Positions 9,845 through 21,286 of a stretch of DNA of 64,000 nt are shown here, piece by piece. Within the stretch, counting starts at the first letter, position 1. Each line of letters starts with the position of its first letter. The notes beneath the pieces were generated by a model. That model was given only the letters and a program-made list of their open reading frames with translations, did not search any database and was not told the origin of the DNA. Origin of the DNA: Lichenostomus cassidix (taxonomy: Eukaryota; Chordata; Aves; Passeriformes; Meliphagidae). The translations under genes were made by a program, and so were the position numbers. Location: contig CM039210.1 of assembly GCA_008360975.2 (NCBI GenBank), positions 4,776,293 through 4,840,292 of the forward strand, in the 5' to 3' direction.

Positions 9845-10083
9845 CAGAAGATCTCCAGGTGCAGCAAAACTCGTGGAAGACCATAGAACAAGGGATTCAA
9901 TGCTTGAGAGAAATGGCGGTGGTAGAGATAGTTTTCTCAGATGACCAAACAATTAGGAGTCCAGACATGGTAAAATGTACACCAGTGATGTGGCTAAATC
10001 TAGTATGACTTGGGCCACAAGAATACGTCTCTGCTTTAGCAATGATGAAGTGGAATGAGGGTGATGCCTTAGCTGGGCTTACC
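9845..10083 (+). pseudogene. Element E2 Fv1-like gag, continuation
   Basis: The frame resumes exactly where 2296 stopped and encodes NSWKTIEQGIQCLREMAVVE, then TPVMWLNLV, a TGA at about 10006, and LGPQEYVSALAMMKWNEGDA. This is the next segment of the bird Fv1-like gag family. It ends at the LTR of provirus E4, so its 3' part is displaced or lost. Confidence 0.7.
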
Positions 10084-10497
10084 TGAAACAGAGGCCAGAC
10101 AAGGTTAGGAGAATACAAAGCAGACAAATTTATTAAAGGCCTTTAGGTACATTAAGGGCAAACAAAGCCCACTTGTGAGGCTACACCCAAAATGGACATG
10201 GAGTCACAAGGTCTTCACATTTTATAAATTCTGTATTACTAGCATATTGGGCCTTAATTCTTCAATTACACCTTCAGGGGATAATGTCAACCACCCCAAG
10301 CCTGCTCCCCCAACTCACTGTTGTTTACATATTTTGGGTCTCTGAGGCAGCCAAAGTTTCCTTGGATTTCCACTCAGAGGAATTTTTTTGGCTAAAGGTG
10401 CTGGGAACAGAGGTTTTTAGCAATTTATATGAAGCCTAGAACTACACCAAAGCTACAGATACATGAAGAATCGAAGCTAAAAATTCTTAAGGCATCA
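10084..10497 (-). mobile_element. E4 3' LTR (LTR-f)
   Basis: 414 bp, TGATGCCTTAAG to CTCTGTTTCA on the minus strand, with AATAAA near the 3' end. The copy at 11297-11710 has the same length. The polypurine tract AAAGGGGGGAA directly precedes it on the minus strand (10498-10508). Confidence 0.82.
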
Positions 10498-10559
10498 TTC
10501 CCCCCTTTAGAGGCCTGACAAGGCCTTTACCTTGTCAGGTCTCTATTCTAAATACTTAG

Positions 10560-10840
10560 TATGCATTTAACAGCAATATATATCTAACAATAGTAAATAT
10601 CTAACAGCAATAACGTTTCACACAGCCAGTTATCATGCAAAAAATTATGATTACAACTACTATGAACAGTTCTTTAATCCCAGCCCAGTTTGGTAAACAT
10701 GATGTGAGGGTGTGGAAGAAAGCTCAGTGTACTATATCTTTGAGTGCTATCTGATGTAAAATTTGAGTTTTGGATATACTTTGGACCAGAATCATATGCA
10801 AATTTTGGTTCCATCCCTGAGTCATGGTTACCAGCTGTGT
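10560..10840 (-). pseudogene. E4 env TM, C-terminal remnant
   Basis: Between integrase and the polypurine tract the minus strand encodes a short frame ending in a membrane anchor (ELFIVVVIIIFCMITGCV) and a short basic, Cys-containing tail. This is the place and form of a gammaretroviral TM anchor. The surface subunit, fusion peptide and CX6CC region are absent, so env is largely deleted. Confidence 0.6.
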
Positions 10841-10849
10841 AGATAACAA

Positions 10850-11296
10850 GTAAAGAAAAAGAACCCTTTAAACCACATCATCCCCATTTGTATCAGTCTC
10901 TGTTTTTCAGTTGTTGCAGGAGCAGAAGCTTTCTTAACTCGGGAGTAGTGAGTCCAGGGTCTTTTTCCAGCAACTTTGACTGCAGTAAGGGTAGTCAGCA
11001 GGACTTGGAATGGTCCTTTCCACTTGGCCTGTAAAGGATCACTATCCCACCACTTAACATAGACCCAATCTCCAGGTTGGAAGGGATGTGCAGGTGTGTC
11101 CAGTCCTATGGGCCTGGATAACACGATGTAATTCTGCAGTTTCTGCAAAGTGGAACTTAAAGCCATTAGATATCTTTGCAAACCAAGCTTCCCCCTCATA
11201 TGAATTTCTTCCGGGACATGCGGAATTTTATATGGCCTGCTATGCAATATTTTGTAGGGACTGATGTTATCCCTCTGATACCTGAAACAGGCTACC
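10850..11296 (-). pseudogene. E4 integrase C-terminal part
   Basis: The frame encodes ISPYKILHSRPYKIP and later FQPGDWVYVKWWDSDPLQ and WKGPFQVLLTTLTAVKV, the C-terminal region of gamma-type integrases (GPY/F-like). It is separated from the catalytic core by LTR-f (11297-11710). Confidence 0.8.
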
Positions 11297-11710
11297 TCAA
11301 ACAGAGGCCAAGACAATTAGGTGTATAAAAAGCAGACAAATTTATTCAAGGCCTTCAAGGTACATTTGGGCAAGCAAAGTCCCCCTTGGGGACTACACCC
11401 AAAATGGACGCCAGGTCATGAGCTCTTTACCTTTTATAAGTTTTGTCTTAGCATATTGGTCCCTAATTCTCCAATCACACCTTCAGGCGATGATATTGAC
11501 TGCCCCAGGCCCTGCTCCCCCCTTTCCACTGTTGTTTACATATTTTCGGGCCCTAGGGTCATGAATATGTCCTTGAATCTCTATCCAAAGAGCTTTGTTT
11601 TGTTTAAATGTGTTGGAAACAGAGGTTTTCAGCATTCTGTAAGAGCACAGAACTACACCAAGTTACAGACTCATGAAGACAAAAAAACCCCCAAAGTTAT
11701 TAAGGCATCA
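11297..11710 (-). mobile_element. Solo LTR-f inside E4 integrase
   Basis: 414 bp, same orientation as the E4 3' LTR. The outer TGA of its 3' end is TCA-mutated on the plus strand. Integrase frame is found on both sides. No clean target duplication is visible; the 3' flank begins GGTA, as does that of the 10084 copy. Confidence 0.78.
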
Positions 11711-13536
11711 CCTCCACCTCGGTTTTATGCTGATCCTCAGTAAAGCTATAGGCAAGGCCTGAACCCTTGTCATGGATGTCTCTTGACAAATTCTGATAAT
11801 CTGGGTCTTAAGAGTTCTGTTCATACACTCAACTTTGTCACTTGCTTGGGGCCTCTATGGTGTATGCAGGTCCCAATTAATTCCCAGAATCCTGCTAATT
11901 TCCCCGACCATTGCTGCAATAAAATGTGGTCCCCTATCTGATGACATTCCCAAAGGAACCCCAAACCTTGGAATTATATGATTGAGCAAAACTTTCACCA
12001 CCTCCTTTGTTGTATTGGAGCGACAGGGGTAAGCTTTAAGCCATCCGCTGAAAGTGTCAACCAATACCAATATGTATCTGTATCCCTCTTTGCGTGGTAA
12101 CTCAGCAAAATCTACTTGCCAGTAATGTCCAGGTAGATCCCCTGTTTTTGTTACTCCTAACACAACTCTTTTCCTTGTATCAGGGTTGTTCTTACAGCAG
12201 ATTTCACATTTGCTTACTACCGATTGTACAATGTCAGTCATTCCCTTTCCTATTACTACCCTTTTTAGATGTTTCAAAAGATTTTCAACCCCAAAATGTG
12301 TGCTTTCATGTTCTCTCTGAGCTATCTCCTGGAGAATCAGGGGTGGGACTACAACCTGGTTCACTGGTGTAGCAGCCCATCCATTTTCTGTGATCTCAGC
12401 TTTAAGGAACATAATTAACTTGTGGTCTGCCTGATCATACTTTGGGGTGAACCCTGTCGGATCAATCTCTTTTTGTGGTATCACTGAGCGAATACCTTTT
12501 TCTGCAATCTCTCTTGCTGCTTCATCAGCAAAGCGATTTCCCAATTCTGGAGTGGTTTTCCCTGTTTGGTGACCCCTACAATGCATGATAGCTACCTCTG
12601 TAGGTTCCCTGATGCTCTCCAAGAGGGTGAGGATCTGCTCAGCATGTTTGATTTCATTACCTTGAGCATTCAACAGTCTTCTCTCCTTCCAGATGGCTCC
12701 ATGGGCATGGACAACACCAAATGCATATTTAGAATCAGTTCGTATATTTACCTTCTTTCTTCGCTCAGGTCTAGGGCCCTCGTAAGTTCAATCAGTTCAG
12801 CTTTCTGTGATGACACGTCTGAAGGCAAAGCTTTTGCCTCAATTACTTTATCTATGGTGGTTACTGCATAGCCTGTCATCCTCTTACCCTTTTTCATGAA
12901 GCTGCTGCCATCCATGAATAGTTCCCAATCTGGATTTTCTAGCGGGATGTCTCTCAGGTCTGGTCTGCTGGAATAGGTCTCCTCTACTGTCTGTAAACAG
13001 TCATGCTCAGGCATGTCATCAAATAATGTGGATGACAAAAACATTGCAGGGTTTACAACAGATGTTGTTTTTAGGGTAAAATCATCCTTTTCCAACAGCA
13101 CAGACTGGTAGTTAAGCATTCTGCTAGGCGATAGCCAGTGTCCCCCCTTTGGTTCCAGTACGGATATCACTGTGTGGGGTACGTCCATGACAATGTGCCA
13201 CCCAAGAGTGAATTTATGGGCCTCCTGTATTAGGATGACAGTTTCCGCCATGGCTTTCAAACACCCAGGCCACCCTTGGCTAACATTGTCTAGCTGTTTT
13301 GAAAAATAGGCCACAGCTCTTCATTGGTCTCCAAGGTGCTGTGCCAGTACCCCTAGAGCAAAATTCAGTCGCTCATATCTAAAAAGTTCAAAGGGCTTAG
13401 TTAAGTCTGGCAGCCCCAAAGCTAGGGCTGACATTAAGGAATGTTTCAACTGTTTGAATGCAGCCCTTGTACTCTCTGTCCATGTAATGGTTCGCTTTTT
13501 GGCTGCTTTAAGGGCTCCATACAGAGGTTTTACCAA
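11711..13536 (-). pseudogene. E4 pol: RT thumb, RNase H and integrase core
   Basis: Successive frames (13321-13536, 12748-13314, 11855-12673) carry connection and RNase H (ELFMDGSSFMKKGKR, QKAELIELTRAL, NRFADEAAREI) with all acidic residues visible. Integrase follows with a zinc-binding H and C set (REHESTHFG, KCEICCKN), catalytic Asp in YWQVDFAELP, Asp in GMSSDRGPHF, and Glu in KVECMNRT beyond a stop at about 11862. Breaks: frame changes near 13318 and 12700, and stops near 11862 and within the last 150 bp before LTR-f. Confidence 0.82.
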
Positions 13537-14585
13537 TAACCTATAGTTCGCGACCCAGAGACAGCACTAGCCTACCATTCCAAGAAAGGCTTCCATCTCT
13601 CTCACAATGTCAGGCTGTGGAATTCGGCAGATAGCTTCTTTCCGTTCTTTGCTGAGTTGTCGATGGCCACGGAAAATTTCCAGCCCCAAGTAAACCACCG
13701 TTTCCTTGGCAACCTATGCCTTTTCTTTCAAGACTCGATACCCGCCCAATCCCAGATAGTTTAAAAGACTTACAGTGTGCTGGATGCAGGCCTCTCGTGT
13801 TTTGGCTGCAATTAATATGTCATCAACATATTGGAGAACTTCTCCTGGTTCTTGTTTTCTCCAGTCCTCTAGTTCCTTTACCAGCTGATGTCCAAATATA
13901 GTTAGGCTGTTCTTGAATCCCTGGGGTAAAATTGTCTAGGTGAGCTGGGTCTTCTTCCCTGTCTCAGGATGTTTCCACTCAAAGGAAAAGAGATCCTGGC
14001 CATTCTTGTGCACAGGAATGCAGAAAAAGGCATCCCTGAGATTAAAAGAGTGAACCACCCTAATTTATTTGTCCGTGCGGTCAAAAGAGTGTAGGGATTT
14101 GGTACAACTGGATGTATGTCCTCTGTGATCTTGTTCATTTTCCTTAAATCGTGTACTAATTGATAACTCTTACCATCAGCCTTCTTTACTGGCAGGATGG
14201 GTGTGTTGTACTTAGATTCACATTTCACTAGCAACCCAAATTTAAGGAACTTTTCAATTATAGGTGCTAGTCCCCTACGACTTCCTAATTTCAAAGGGTA
14301 TTGTTTTTGCTTCACCTGTATGGCTCCTGGTTTGAGTGCAATACTCACTGGTTCAGCTCTTTCGGATCTTCCTGGAACATCACTGGCCCACACTATTGGA
14401 TTGACAGCATTTTCAATTTCAATGGGGATTTCACCATATTTCTCCTGTATAAAAAGCGCAACAACTTTGACAAATTTAAACTCAGGAATTATTACTTGTA
14501 CACCCCATCCTTTTCTAAATTTAATTTCAGCTTCCAATTTCTCCAGTAAATCCCTCCCAAGAAATGGTTTCAGAGAATTAGGCAT
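13537..14585 (-). pseudogene. E4 protease end and reverse transcriptase
   Basis: The frame from 14585 encodes PFLGRDLLEKLEAEI (end of protease), then NTPILPVKKADGKSY and HPVVPNPYTLL of RT. It then shifts near 14060; the active site YVDDILIA is found on the minus strand at about 13835-13810 in another frame. Several frame changes and stops between 14060 and 13540 prevent translation. Confidence 0.8.
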
Positions 14586-14800
14586 ATAAATGAATGGATG
14601 AGTTACCCAGTGCTTCCCCAGTTTGAATTTTAAAGGTTTGAAGAAAGGCCATGTTTCAGTTACCCCTGTAGCTCAAATAACTTTTACAGTATCTTGACTC
14701 ATTTTCCCTTCTAAAGTATTTAACAGAATACGCTGCCCTGGAATCTACCAAAAATTCAACATTGTCTTTCCCCAGCTTAACTATAACCAAAGGCTCTGCT
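14586..14800 (-). pseudogene. E4 protease active-site region
   Basis: On the minus strand at about 14760-14735 the expected D-T/S-G-A motif reads VEFLVDSRAAYSV. Gly of the active site is replaced by Arg and Thr by Ser, so the protease should be inactive. Confidence 0.65.
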
Positions 14801-15748
14801 GGGGGACAAGCCTACGGTCCCCTTAATTCTAATTCTGATCCTGATCCCAGTTCCATAGCCAGGTGAGGAACTGAGGATTTCTTTTTCAACATGGGACAGT
14901 CCTTTTTTTAATGTCCCTTTTTCTTACAAAAGGCACATGGATCTTTGTCCAGAGGGGAAGAGGTACTCTGGGGTGACTTCTCCTGACTACCTCTCTTACT
15001 GGAATGTTTATCACTAGGATCTCTGTCTCAATATGCTCTCCAGGCTACATTTAACAACCTACTCATGTCTTGAATCCCGTCTAGCTTTTGCATTTTCCTT
15101 ATATCACTTGCAGCTTGGCCCATAAATAGGAGAGTTAAATGAGCTTTTCCCTCAGTTGACTCAGGATCTAGGTTCGTGTATTTGATTGCAGCTTCTCTTA
15201 GCCTATTTAGAAATTCAGTGGGAGATTCATCTAGATCTTGGTTTATCTCATATAATTTAGACCAATTTAAACCTTAGGAACACCATGCCTTAACCCATGT
15301 ACTATGAGATTCTGGTATTGTTTCAGCCTAGCCATTTGGTCCGGGATATTCGGATTCCAGACTGGATCATCCACTGTGAAGATTTTAGCAGTGGTGCCCT
15401 GAAGCAAACCACTTGCTATTTGTGCCTCTACAGAAGTTTTAATAGCCTTATTAACCATCTTTCTTTCAATGGGATCAAGCAGCGTATCCATCATAGCATT
15501 CAAATCACTCCAGTCAGGGTTCTGTGTTACAATTGCTCTCTGCACTAAGTTAGCGACTTTTTCTGCATTCTCTTTATATTTCCCAACAGTGGTTTTCTAC
15601 TGTTCTAACTCCACAAAAGAGTATGGGACCTTGGTTACTGACAGCCTGTCTCAGAGGGGCATGTAAAACTGGTTCTTCCTTCTTTTTAGCTCTCATTCTC
15701 TTTGCTATGTGAGTACATTCTCTCATGGCCTTTTTTGCCGTTTCCCCC
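14801..15748 (-). pseudogene. E4 gag: capsid and nucleocapsid remnants
   Basis: A single zinc knuckle lies at about 14945-14890 (CAFCKKKGH, stop, KKDCP). The segment 15267-15545 encodes TQNPDWSDLNAMMDTLLDP and further helices, fitting a gamma-type capsid. Frames are short and interrupted. The matrix end is not recognisable before LTR-g begins at 15749. Confidence 0.6.
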
Positions 15749-17639
15749 TGTTGGGGTTTGACCCTGACTAAATGCCAGGCACCCCTGCTCTCTCTCTTGC
15801 CACAAATGTGCAGGAGAGGGGAAAGAAAAAAAACGTTAAAAATACACCAAATTCATGAGTTAAATGAGATAGGATACTGATGGCAGGACGCACAGAACAG
15901 AAAAAGGGCAAGCAGGCTCCAAAACTTAAAGTTGCAAAGTGATTTAATTATCTAACAGTGTTGGAGGATAAATGAGAGGTAAAAATAAGCTTTGCATAAA
16001 CCATTTGTTCACTCACCCCCCTCCCTCTTAAGAAGCCATTTTTTATTCACCTCCCTTCCTCCTTCTAACCAACAGCTCGGGTAGGGGGGCAGGGTGTGAG
16101 GTATTTCCTCAGTCCACAGAGCAGGTCCATAAATCTATTCATCACCACAATTCTTCTACTACAAATATTCTTTATCTCTACTTATCTCTCTCTCTCTCTA
16201 GACAGTTTCTTTGCTCTCACCCCTTCCCTCTTAAGAAGCCGTTCTTTGCTCACCCCCCCCACCCTCTTTTCAAACCAACAACACAGGCAGGGGGCAGGGT
16301 AAGGGGTTTTTCTTCTGGTCAGTCCATCAGGGAGAGGAGTCCTCTACTTAGCCATGGGGTCCCTTCCACAAGAGACAGTCCTTTGCAAATTTCTTTGGCA
16401 TGGGTCCAATCTCACAAGCAATATCCCACCCAAATTCTGCTGCAACATGAGTCTCTTTGTCCATAGGGTGCAGACTCTCCCAAGCCGAGGCCAGGTTGCT
16501 TCCATCCCAGGAGCAAGGCCTTTCTCTCCCTTGCAAGGCTTTTGTAGCTTTAACTCTTTCGATGAGACTCTAACTGGATCACAGCTTTCGCCAGGCATCC
16601 ACCTGCTCCTCTGGATTGGGCTGTGGGTGAATTTCTGCATCCTTGTGGACTCCATGGGCTGCAGGGGGACCTCCTGCTCCCCCCGTGGTCTTTACCACGG
16701 CTAGCAGAGGGTTTTCAGCTCCGGCGCCCGGAGCACCTCCTCCCCCACCTTCTTCACTGACCTTGGTGTCTTCATGTTGTTTTCTCTTCACATATTTTTA
16801 CTTCTACCTCCTCCTCCTCCAACTACAAAGAAGTGCGTGCCTATCTTGTTTTGAATTTTTCTTAAATATGTTTTCACAGAGGCGTAACCAGTGCGGCAGC
16901 GCAGTCTTGCAATTCACGAGCGACCACCCCACGCTGCATAAAGTGGGAGGTCGCTCAGGGCCAAAACATGCCAGGCGGGCACGTGGCTGCGGCAAGCGGT
17001 GGAGCTGCTGGGGACGCGAGCAGCTGTGGAGGCCTGGCGATAAAAGAAGTGCAGGATCACGGTCTGACATTTCCAGGGAATTTATTAAGGTCCACAGGTG
17101 AGGGTCTGGGGATGGTGAAGAGGGACGGAGATCAAGGGAGGATGAAGGGGCTGGAAATCCAAGATGTCGAACCCCGAGTGAGGGTCTTGCAGAGGGTTAA
17201 GAGGAGAGGGAAGAGGGGCGTAGTTAGCTCTGAAAAGCCAGCCAGGGAAAGCCAGAGGGGAGGAGACAAGGAGGGGAAAAGAGTACACCAATAAGCTTAC
17301 AGCATGGGATGGTACAGGCTCCTGCTAGGGAGAAATTTCTGGAACATAAACCATACACAGAAATCCTATTAGCACACTGCAACAACCAGCACCTCTAATT
17401 GGCTTAAACTTGGCCAGCAGCATGTCCATCACCTTCAGAGCCATCAGAGATTCGCTCTGCTGGATTTGATGAAAAAACTTCCAGAACTTTTGCTCAGGAC
17501 ACACAGGAGCCATCTTTGTGCCACTCCCCACCCCTCAGACACTTCTCCAGGCCTACTACAACAGCTTCTGAGGGGTCTAAATTTCTCTTAGATGTTAAAA
17601 ATACTTTACTGATGTTTTGGGCCAATCAAAACTACCACA
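15749..17639 (-). mobile_element. Composite LTR-like repeat LTR-g, copy A
   Basis: It reads TGTTGGGGTTTGACCCTGAC at its left end and ends ...GGGCCAATCAAAACTACCACA. It is the reverse of copy B at 34284-36066. Copies share short open segments such as PLLAVVKTTGGAGGPPAAHG and GSGTKMAPVCPE, CT-rich runs, and AAACTTAAAGTTGCAAAGTG. A further LTR (LTR-i) is nested at 16892-17383. Flanks CCCCC and AGCAT do not form a target duplication. I do not recognise a gene in it. Confidence 0.6.
16892..17383 (-). mobile_element. LTR-i nested in LTR-g copy A
   Basis: A 492-bp insert starting TGCGGCAGCG and ending CACTGCAAC is flanked by AACCAG on both sides (16886-16891, 17384-17389). Copy B has a single AACCAG at this place (a site without the insert). 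AATAAA is on the minus strand near 17080. GC-rich, with no coding motif recognised. Confidence 0.7.
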
Positions 17640-18995
17640 AGCATGCAGGGGTTAGCACCTCCATGTGCATGTCTGACTGTGGTTCATTTTACACAGGCTT
17701 TTATACATTACAATTCTGGCATCTGCGCTTGTTTGTTTACTTATCTAAAAGCTGCAGTTTTAAGGGTTGGGGTCTTACATAACATGTGGTTTCTTTATCT
17801 TAGGGTTACAAACACAGTACATAGTTCCTATCTAACATATTCATTATAGTCACCTGTTAATATGCTTTTCTATAGCTGTATTTTATTGATTGTGTTCTTC
17901 TATTTTCTGTCTATTAAAACAAAACCTATGACTTTGCATTTTTCTAGCCTTTTGAAACAGCTAATATGCCTCTCCCTTCTTATCACTTTAGCACACCAGG
18001 GCTAGTTCCCTGCTTGCAGAAGCAGTTACAGTTAAGCGCAGCAGCTAATATGCCTCTCATCACCTTAGTCCACCAGGGCTAGACCTCTGCTTGCAAAAGT
18101 GGTTTCAGTTAGATGCAGCAGTCACACTTAAGTTTTCTGTTAATTCATACTTATGCTAAGGTGCTTATGTCAAGTAAGGTCTGTGTTTCAACTTCTAGTA
18201 GCAGTCCTTGATGCGTCTTCACTGTGGTACCAGATCAGAGCAGGCAGTGATTTCCAGTCTACTGAAGAGGATGTTCCTCCCCCATCACTCTGAGGATCCC
18301 TTCTCTTCTGAGCTGGGCCTTTTCCCCAGCTCTCTCTGGTAGGAGGTTATTGGGCACCTCTTGATCTCTAAAGAGGAGACTGGTTGTTACAGTGCCTGTA
18401 GTGTTGCTTAGCTCAGCAGGTCAGAGTTTACAGGTAGGTAGGGAATACTAGTCTCAGCACACCAGAAAAAAGCAGGTGCTGTTTATGTTTCTCCAGGTTG
18501 AGATGCTGTCATGAAAGGGCAAAAATTACTTCAGCTGTGTCATCATATGCTTGTTAATGATTAATAAATGATTGGATTTGAAAGTATATTACTATCTGAA
18601 AACCGTGGAAATTACATTTACAACTCATTGAGAATGAAAAAAACTAGCAGGAGGAGCAGGTGCAGTCAGGTGGTACTTTTGAGCAAGAAGCAGCACAAAA
18701 TGGCAATTGAGCAGGAGAGAAGAAAGGTTTCTTTCAACTTCTAGGCCAGGTCTGAAAAGTCCTTCTCACAGATTCAGGCCTATAGTCTGCACATGTGTCT
18801 TGGTAATGTTTTTTATCCCATCCCATCTTTGTTTTCTTTTTCCCTTTTGTTTTGCATCTGGGATGGTCACTGCTGTCCCGTCCCCTGTCCCCCATTCCCC
18901 TCCCCCCCCGTCTGTCCCGTCGCCCTGCCCCCCTGGTGATATCACGATAAGTGAGAGCCAACCCGGGATTTTCTGCGAGAGTTGAGGAGGGCAAG
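17640..18995. other. Unassigned sequence
   Basis: About 1.35 kb with no gene, LTR end or known repeat that I can support. A short phrase (CTAATATGCCTCTC...CCAGGGCTAG...CTGCTTGCA) appears twice near 17970-18120, suggesting a local duplication. Confidence 0.4.
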
Positions 18996-18999
18996 AGGC

Positions 19000-19924
19000 G
19001 TATGTTTCCCCTTACAGTGGAGGATTTGACCCCGGGAGCCAGGCGCTGTGATCACTCTGAGGAGACATACAGTTGCCACTTGGTTTTTGCCCATTTTTTT
19101 ACTCCTTTTCCCTTCAGCACTGTGACTGGAGCTTACTGGTTTGCTTCCCTGCTTCTCCGCTGCTTAGGAGCCCAGAGCCACTGCGCGCTGCGCCGGGACC
19201 CAGGAACACCCTGCTCCCTGCCAGGGGGCCGCCCCCTCTCCACAGTCCGGACCCAGGGACCAGCCATCGCCGGTGAGCCACCGAGGGAGCAATCCCCTGC
19301 CCAGCCCCAGCTGTTCTCTGCTGCTGCTTTAGGGCTTTGTTGCTATACTGTAACCTGACAACTGGACTCCCTGCAGTTTTGGGCACAGCCTGATAGTTTC
19401 TGCTACCTTTTGTTTGTCACTACTGGGGTGAGCCAGCCCCTGCCGTCCCCAGCCGCTGCTCCAAGGTTCCTGCTACAGCCCATTTCTCCATCTGGAGGGG
19501 CACTGGGATCAGCTGCTCCTGTGAGGTTGTACAGGAGACCCATTCTCTCTCTCTCTGATGGCTGCGCTTGCCATTGCTGCGTGGAGAGAGACGGCCGAAA
19601 CTTGCGCCACAGCGCCCCCTGCAGCCGCGGGGGAATCATCGCACCTGCCGGCTGTGACCGTAACTGCCAAAAGGGGAGGGTGCCTGGCAGCCCAGAGAAG
19701 GCTGTTACTAGGTTTCTGGTTTGTTTGTTGTTGCTACCGTTGTTCTTGCTTGTTTGCCTTGTTATAAATGCTAGTAAAGATCTGTTATTTCTTTTCCCAT
19801 ATCTTTGCCTGAAAGCCCCTTGATTTCAAAGTTATAATAATTAGGAGTGAAGGGGGGTCATATTCTTTATTCCAAGAGAGGTTCCCGCCTTCCTTGGCAG
19901 ACACCTGTCTTTCAAACCACAACA
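19000..19924 (-). mobile_element. Solo LTR-k, copy 4 (left end approximate)
   Basis: The right end (CACCTGTCTTTCAAACCACAACA) and the preceding 500 bp match the LTR-k copies at 21287, 42964 and 54999. Shared phrases include GCGCCACAGCGCC and CTTTTCCCATA..TTTGCCTGAAAGCCC. The left boundary is not resolved; copy length elsewhere is 903-1096 bp. GC-rich open frames in it are LTR sequence, not genes. Confidence 0.6.
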
Positions 19925-21281
19925 GAAGCTTAGCAGGCTGGGTTGAATCCATGTGCCTCCTTAACAGGAGGAGAGAGCCTTTGACACTACAGTATTGATT
20001 TGGAAACTGTGAGGGCATGCTCCTGCTGTTTAGATAGAGAAACCAAATTTTAGAATAAATGAGATTGCATCAAGAGACACCCAGCTGTTCTCACCATGCT
20101 CTTCTGAAGAAAATTGGTCTGAAAGGCTCTGGCATTTGACCTCTTACCTCAAAAGTTAAAGCTGGTGGTAAGAGTTGATTGTAATTCTCCAGGAGATAAT
20201 CCCTATTGATTTGGGATGGCAGAAAAACAGGTGCTTGAAAGATCAAGAGATGAACTAAAACACTTTGCAGAGGTTTACACTGTATATACATATACTCAGT
20301 ACACTAAAATAATTTTTATTACTCCAGTATTGCATGGCTAACAATTAGTTACATGAAAACAATATAAGACTAGATGGGGTTGGTGTTGCGATCTGCTCTA
20401 ATCACAGAGGAACAAAGTGAGCTCTCTTTGGATTATGAATCCTGAGGTTTGAAATATTCCCCAAAATGTGATTAAAACAAAATGAGGTAAATGTTGATAC
20501 CAAAAAATTGATATATTTTTAACAGTAAAAGAGGCAAAGAGAAAGAAAGGTGAAAAAAAGAAAGAAAATGGGGAGGGAGCAGGGAGAGTGACAAAGACAG
20601 ATTAAGTAAAAACATATCGCCCTTCTGTGGGTCCCAACAATGTCTCATTGCTCCCCTCCATCTGGTCTTGTTGGTGGTGAAGGTCCCCCACTGAAAAGTA
20701 TAGAATCGAATGGATTAATATATGTTTAGGCCAGGTGGGAACGCCCAGATGCCTCCCCTGAGGAGGGCCAGATCGACACTGTCCCTTGCAAGATTCTGGA
20801 TCTGTTGCATCATTTTGCATCATGTACAGTGCTCTGGTGCAGGGTCTGGGGATCTGTTCGGGGGCCTTTGATGGACCATGACGCCCCTTCAGCTGCCCCT
20901 CATGTGAATGTCCCATAGATGCTGCTTTCGTGGGGTGGGGGGCCCCCCCACAGCTGAGCTAGTCTGCACAGTGGAGGATGGGCATTCACTGCCTCTGACC
21001 AGAGGCTTTTTTGCCATACACCCAAAACCTTTCCTCCCCCCCCCCAGGTTGGGGGTGTGTGTGCAAACTTGGCAACAGATAAGCCTGGGTCTATGGCATT
21101 TACCCCAAGCTGCTGCTGTGGATGCTCTTCCAATCTTATCCATTACTTCCCAGATGCTTTGAACAATAGTGTCACTTTTCTTATCTCTATCCCTTAGGTG
21201 GTTTAACTCAACAGTTCAGGGTTTCAGTCAGGTGGCCCATTTAGGGTGGGCTTTGGTGGTGCAGCTTTGTCATACAGTTTT
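19925..21281. other. Unassigned sequence
   Basis: About 1.36 kb between two LTR-k copies. A purine-rich stretch lies at 20520-20590 and a GC-rich part at 20920-21060 with a poly-C run. No protein family is recognised in the short open frames. Confidence 0.35.
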
Positions 21282-21286
21282 GCTGT

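Larger units (their letters stand above)
10084..15748 (-). mobile_element. Provirus E4, class I (gamma-like), decayed
   Basis: The minus-strand order from right to left is gag, protease, RT, RNase H, integrase, TM tail of env, polypurine tract, and LTR-f at 10084-10497. The gamma-like assignment rests on the single pro-pol arrangement, LGRDLL and YVDD motifs and integrase style. The surface part of env is missing. No LTR-f is seen at the 5' (right) end; LTR-g abuts there instead. A second LTR-f lies inside integrase. Confidence 0.8.

Noticed and set aside
16180..16202. TC microsatellite as a regulatory GAGA element
   Set aside because: A simple repeat within LTR-g, present in both copies; nothing supports a binding function.
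17970..18130. Local repeat as part of a CRISPR-like array
   Set aside because: Only two imperfect copies in vertebrate DNA, with no spacer structure.
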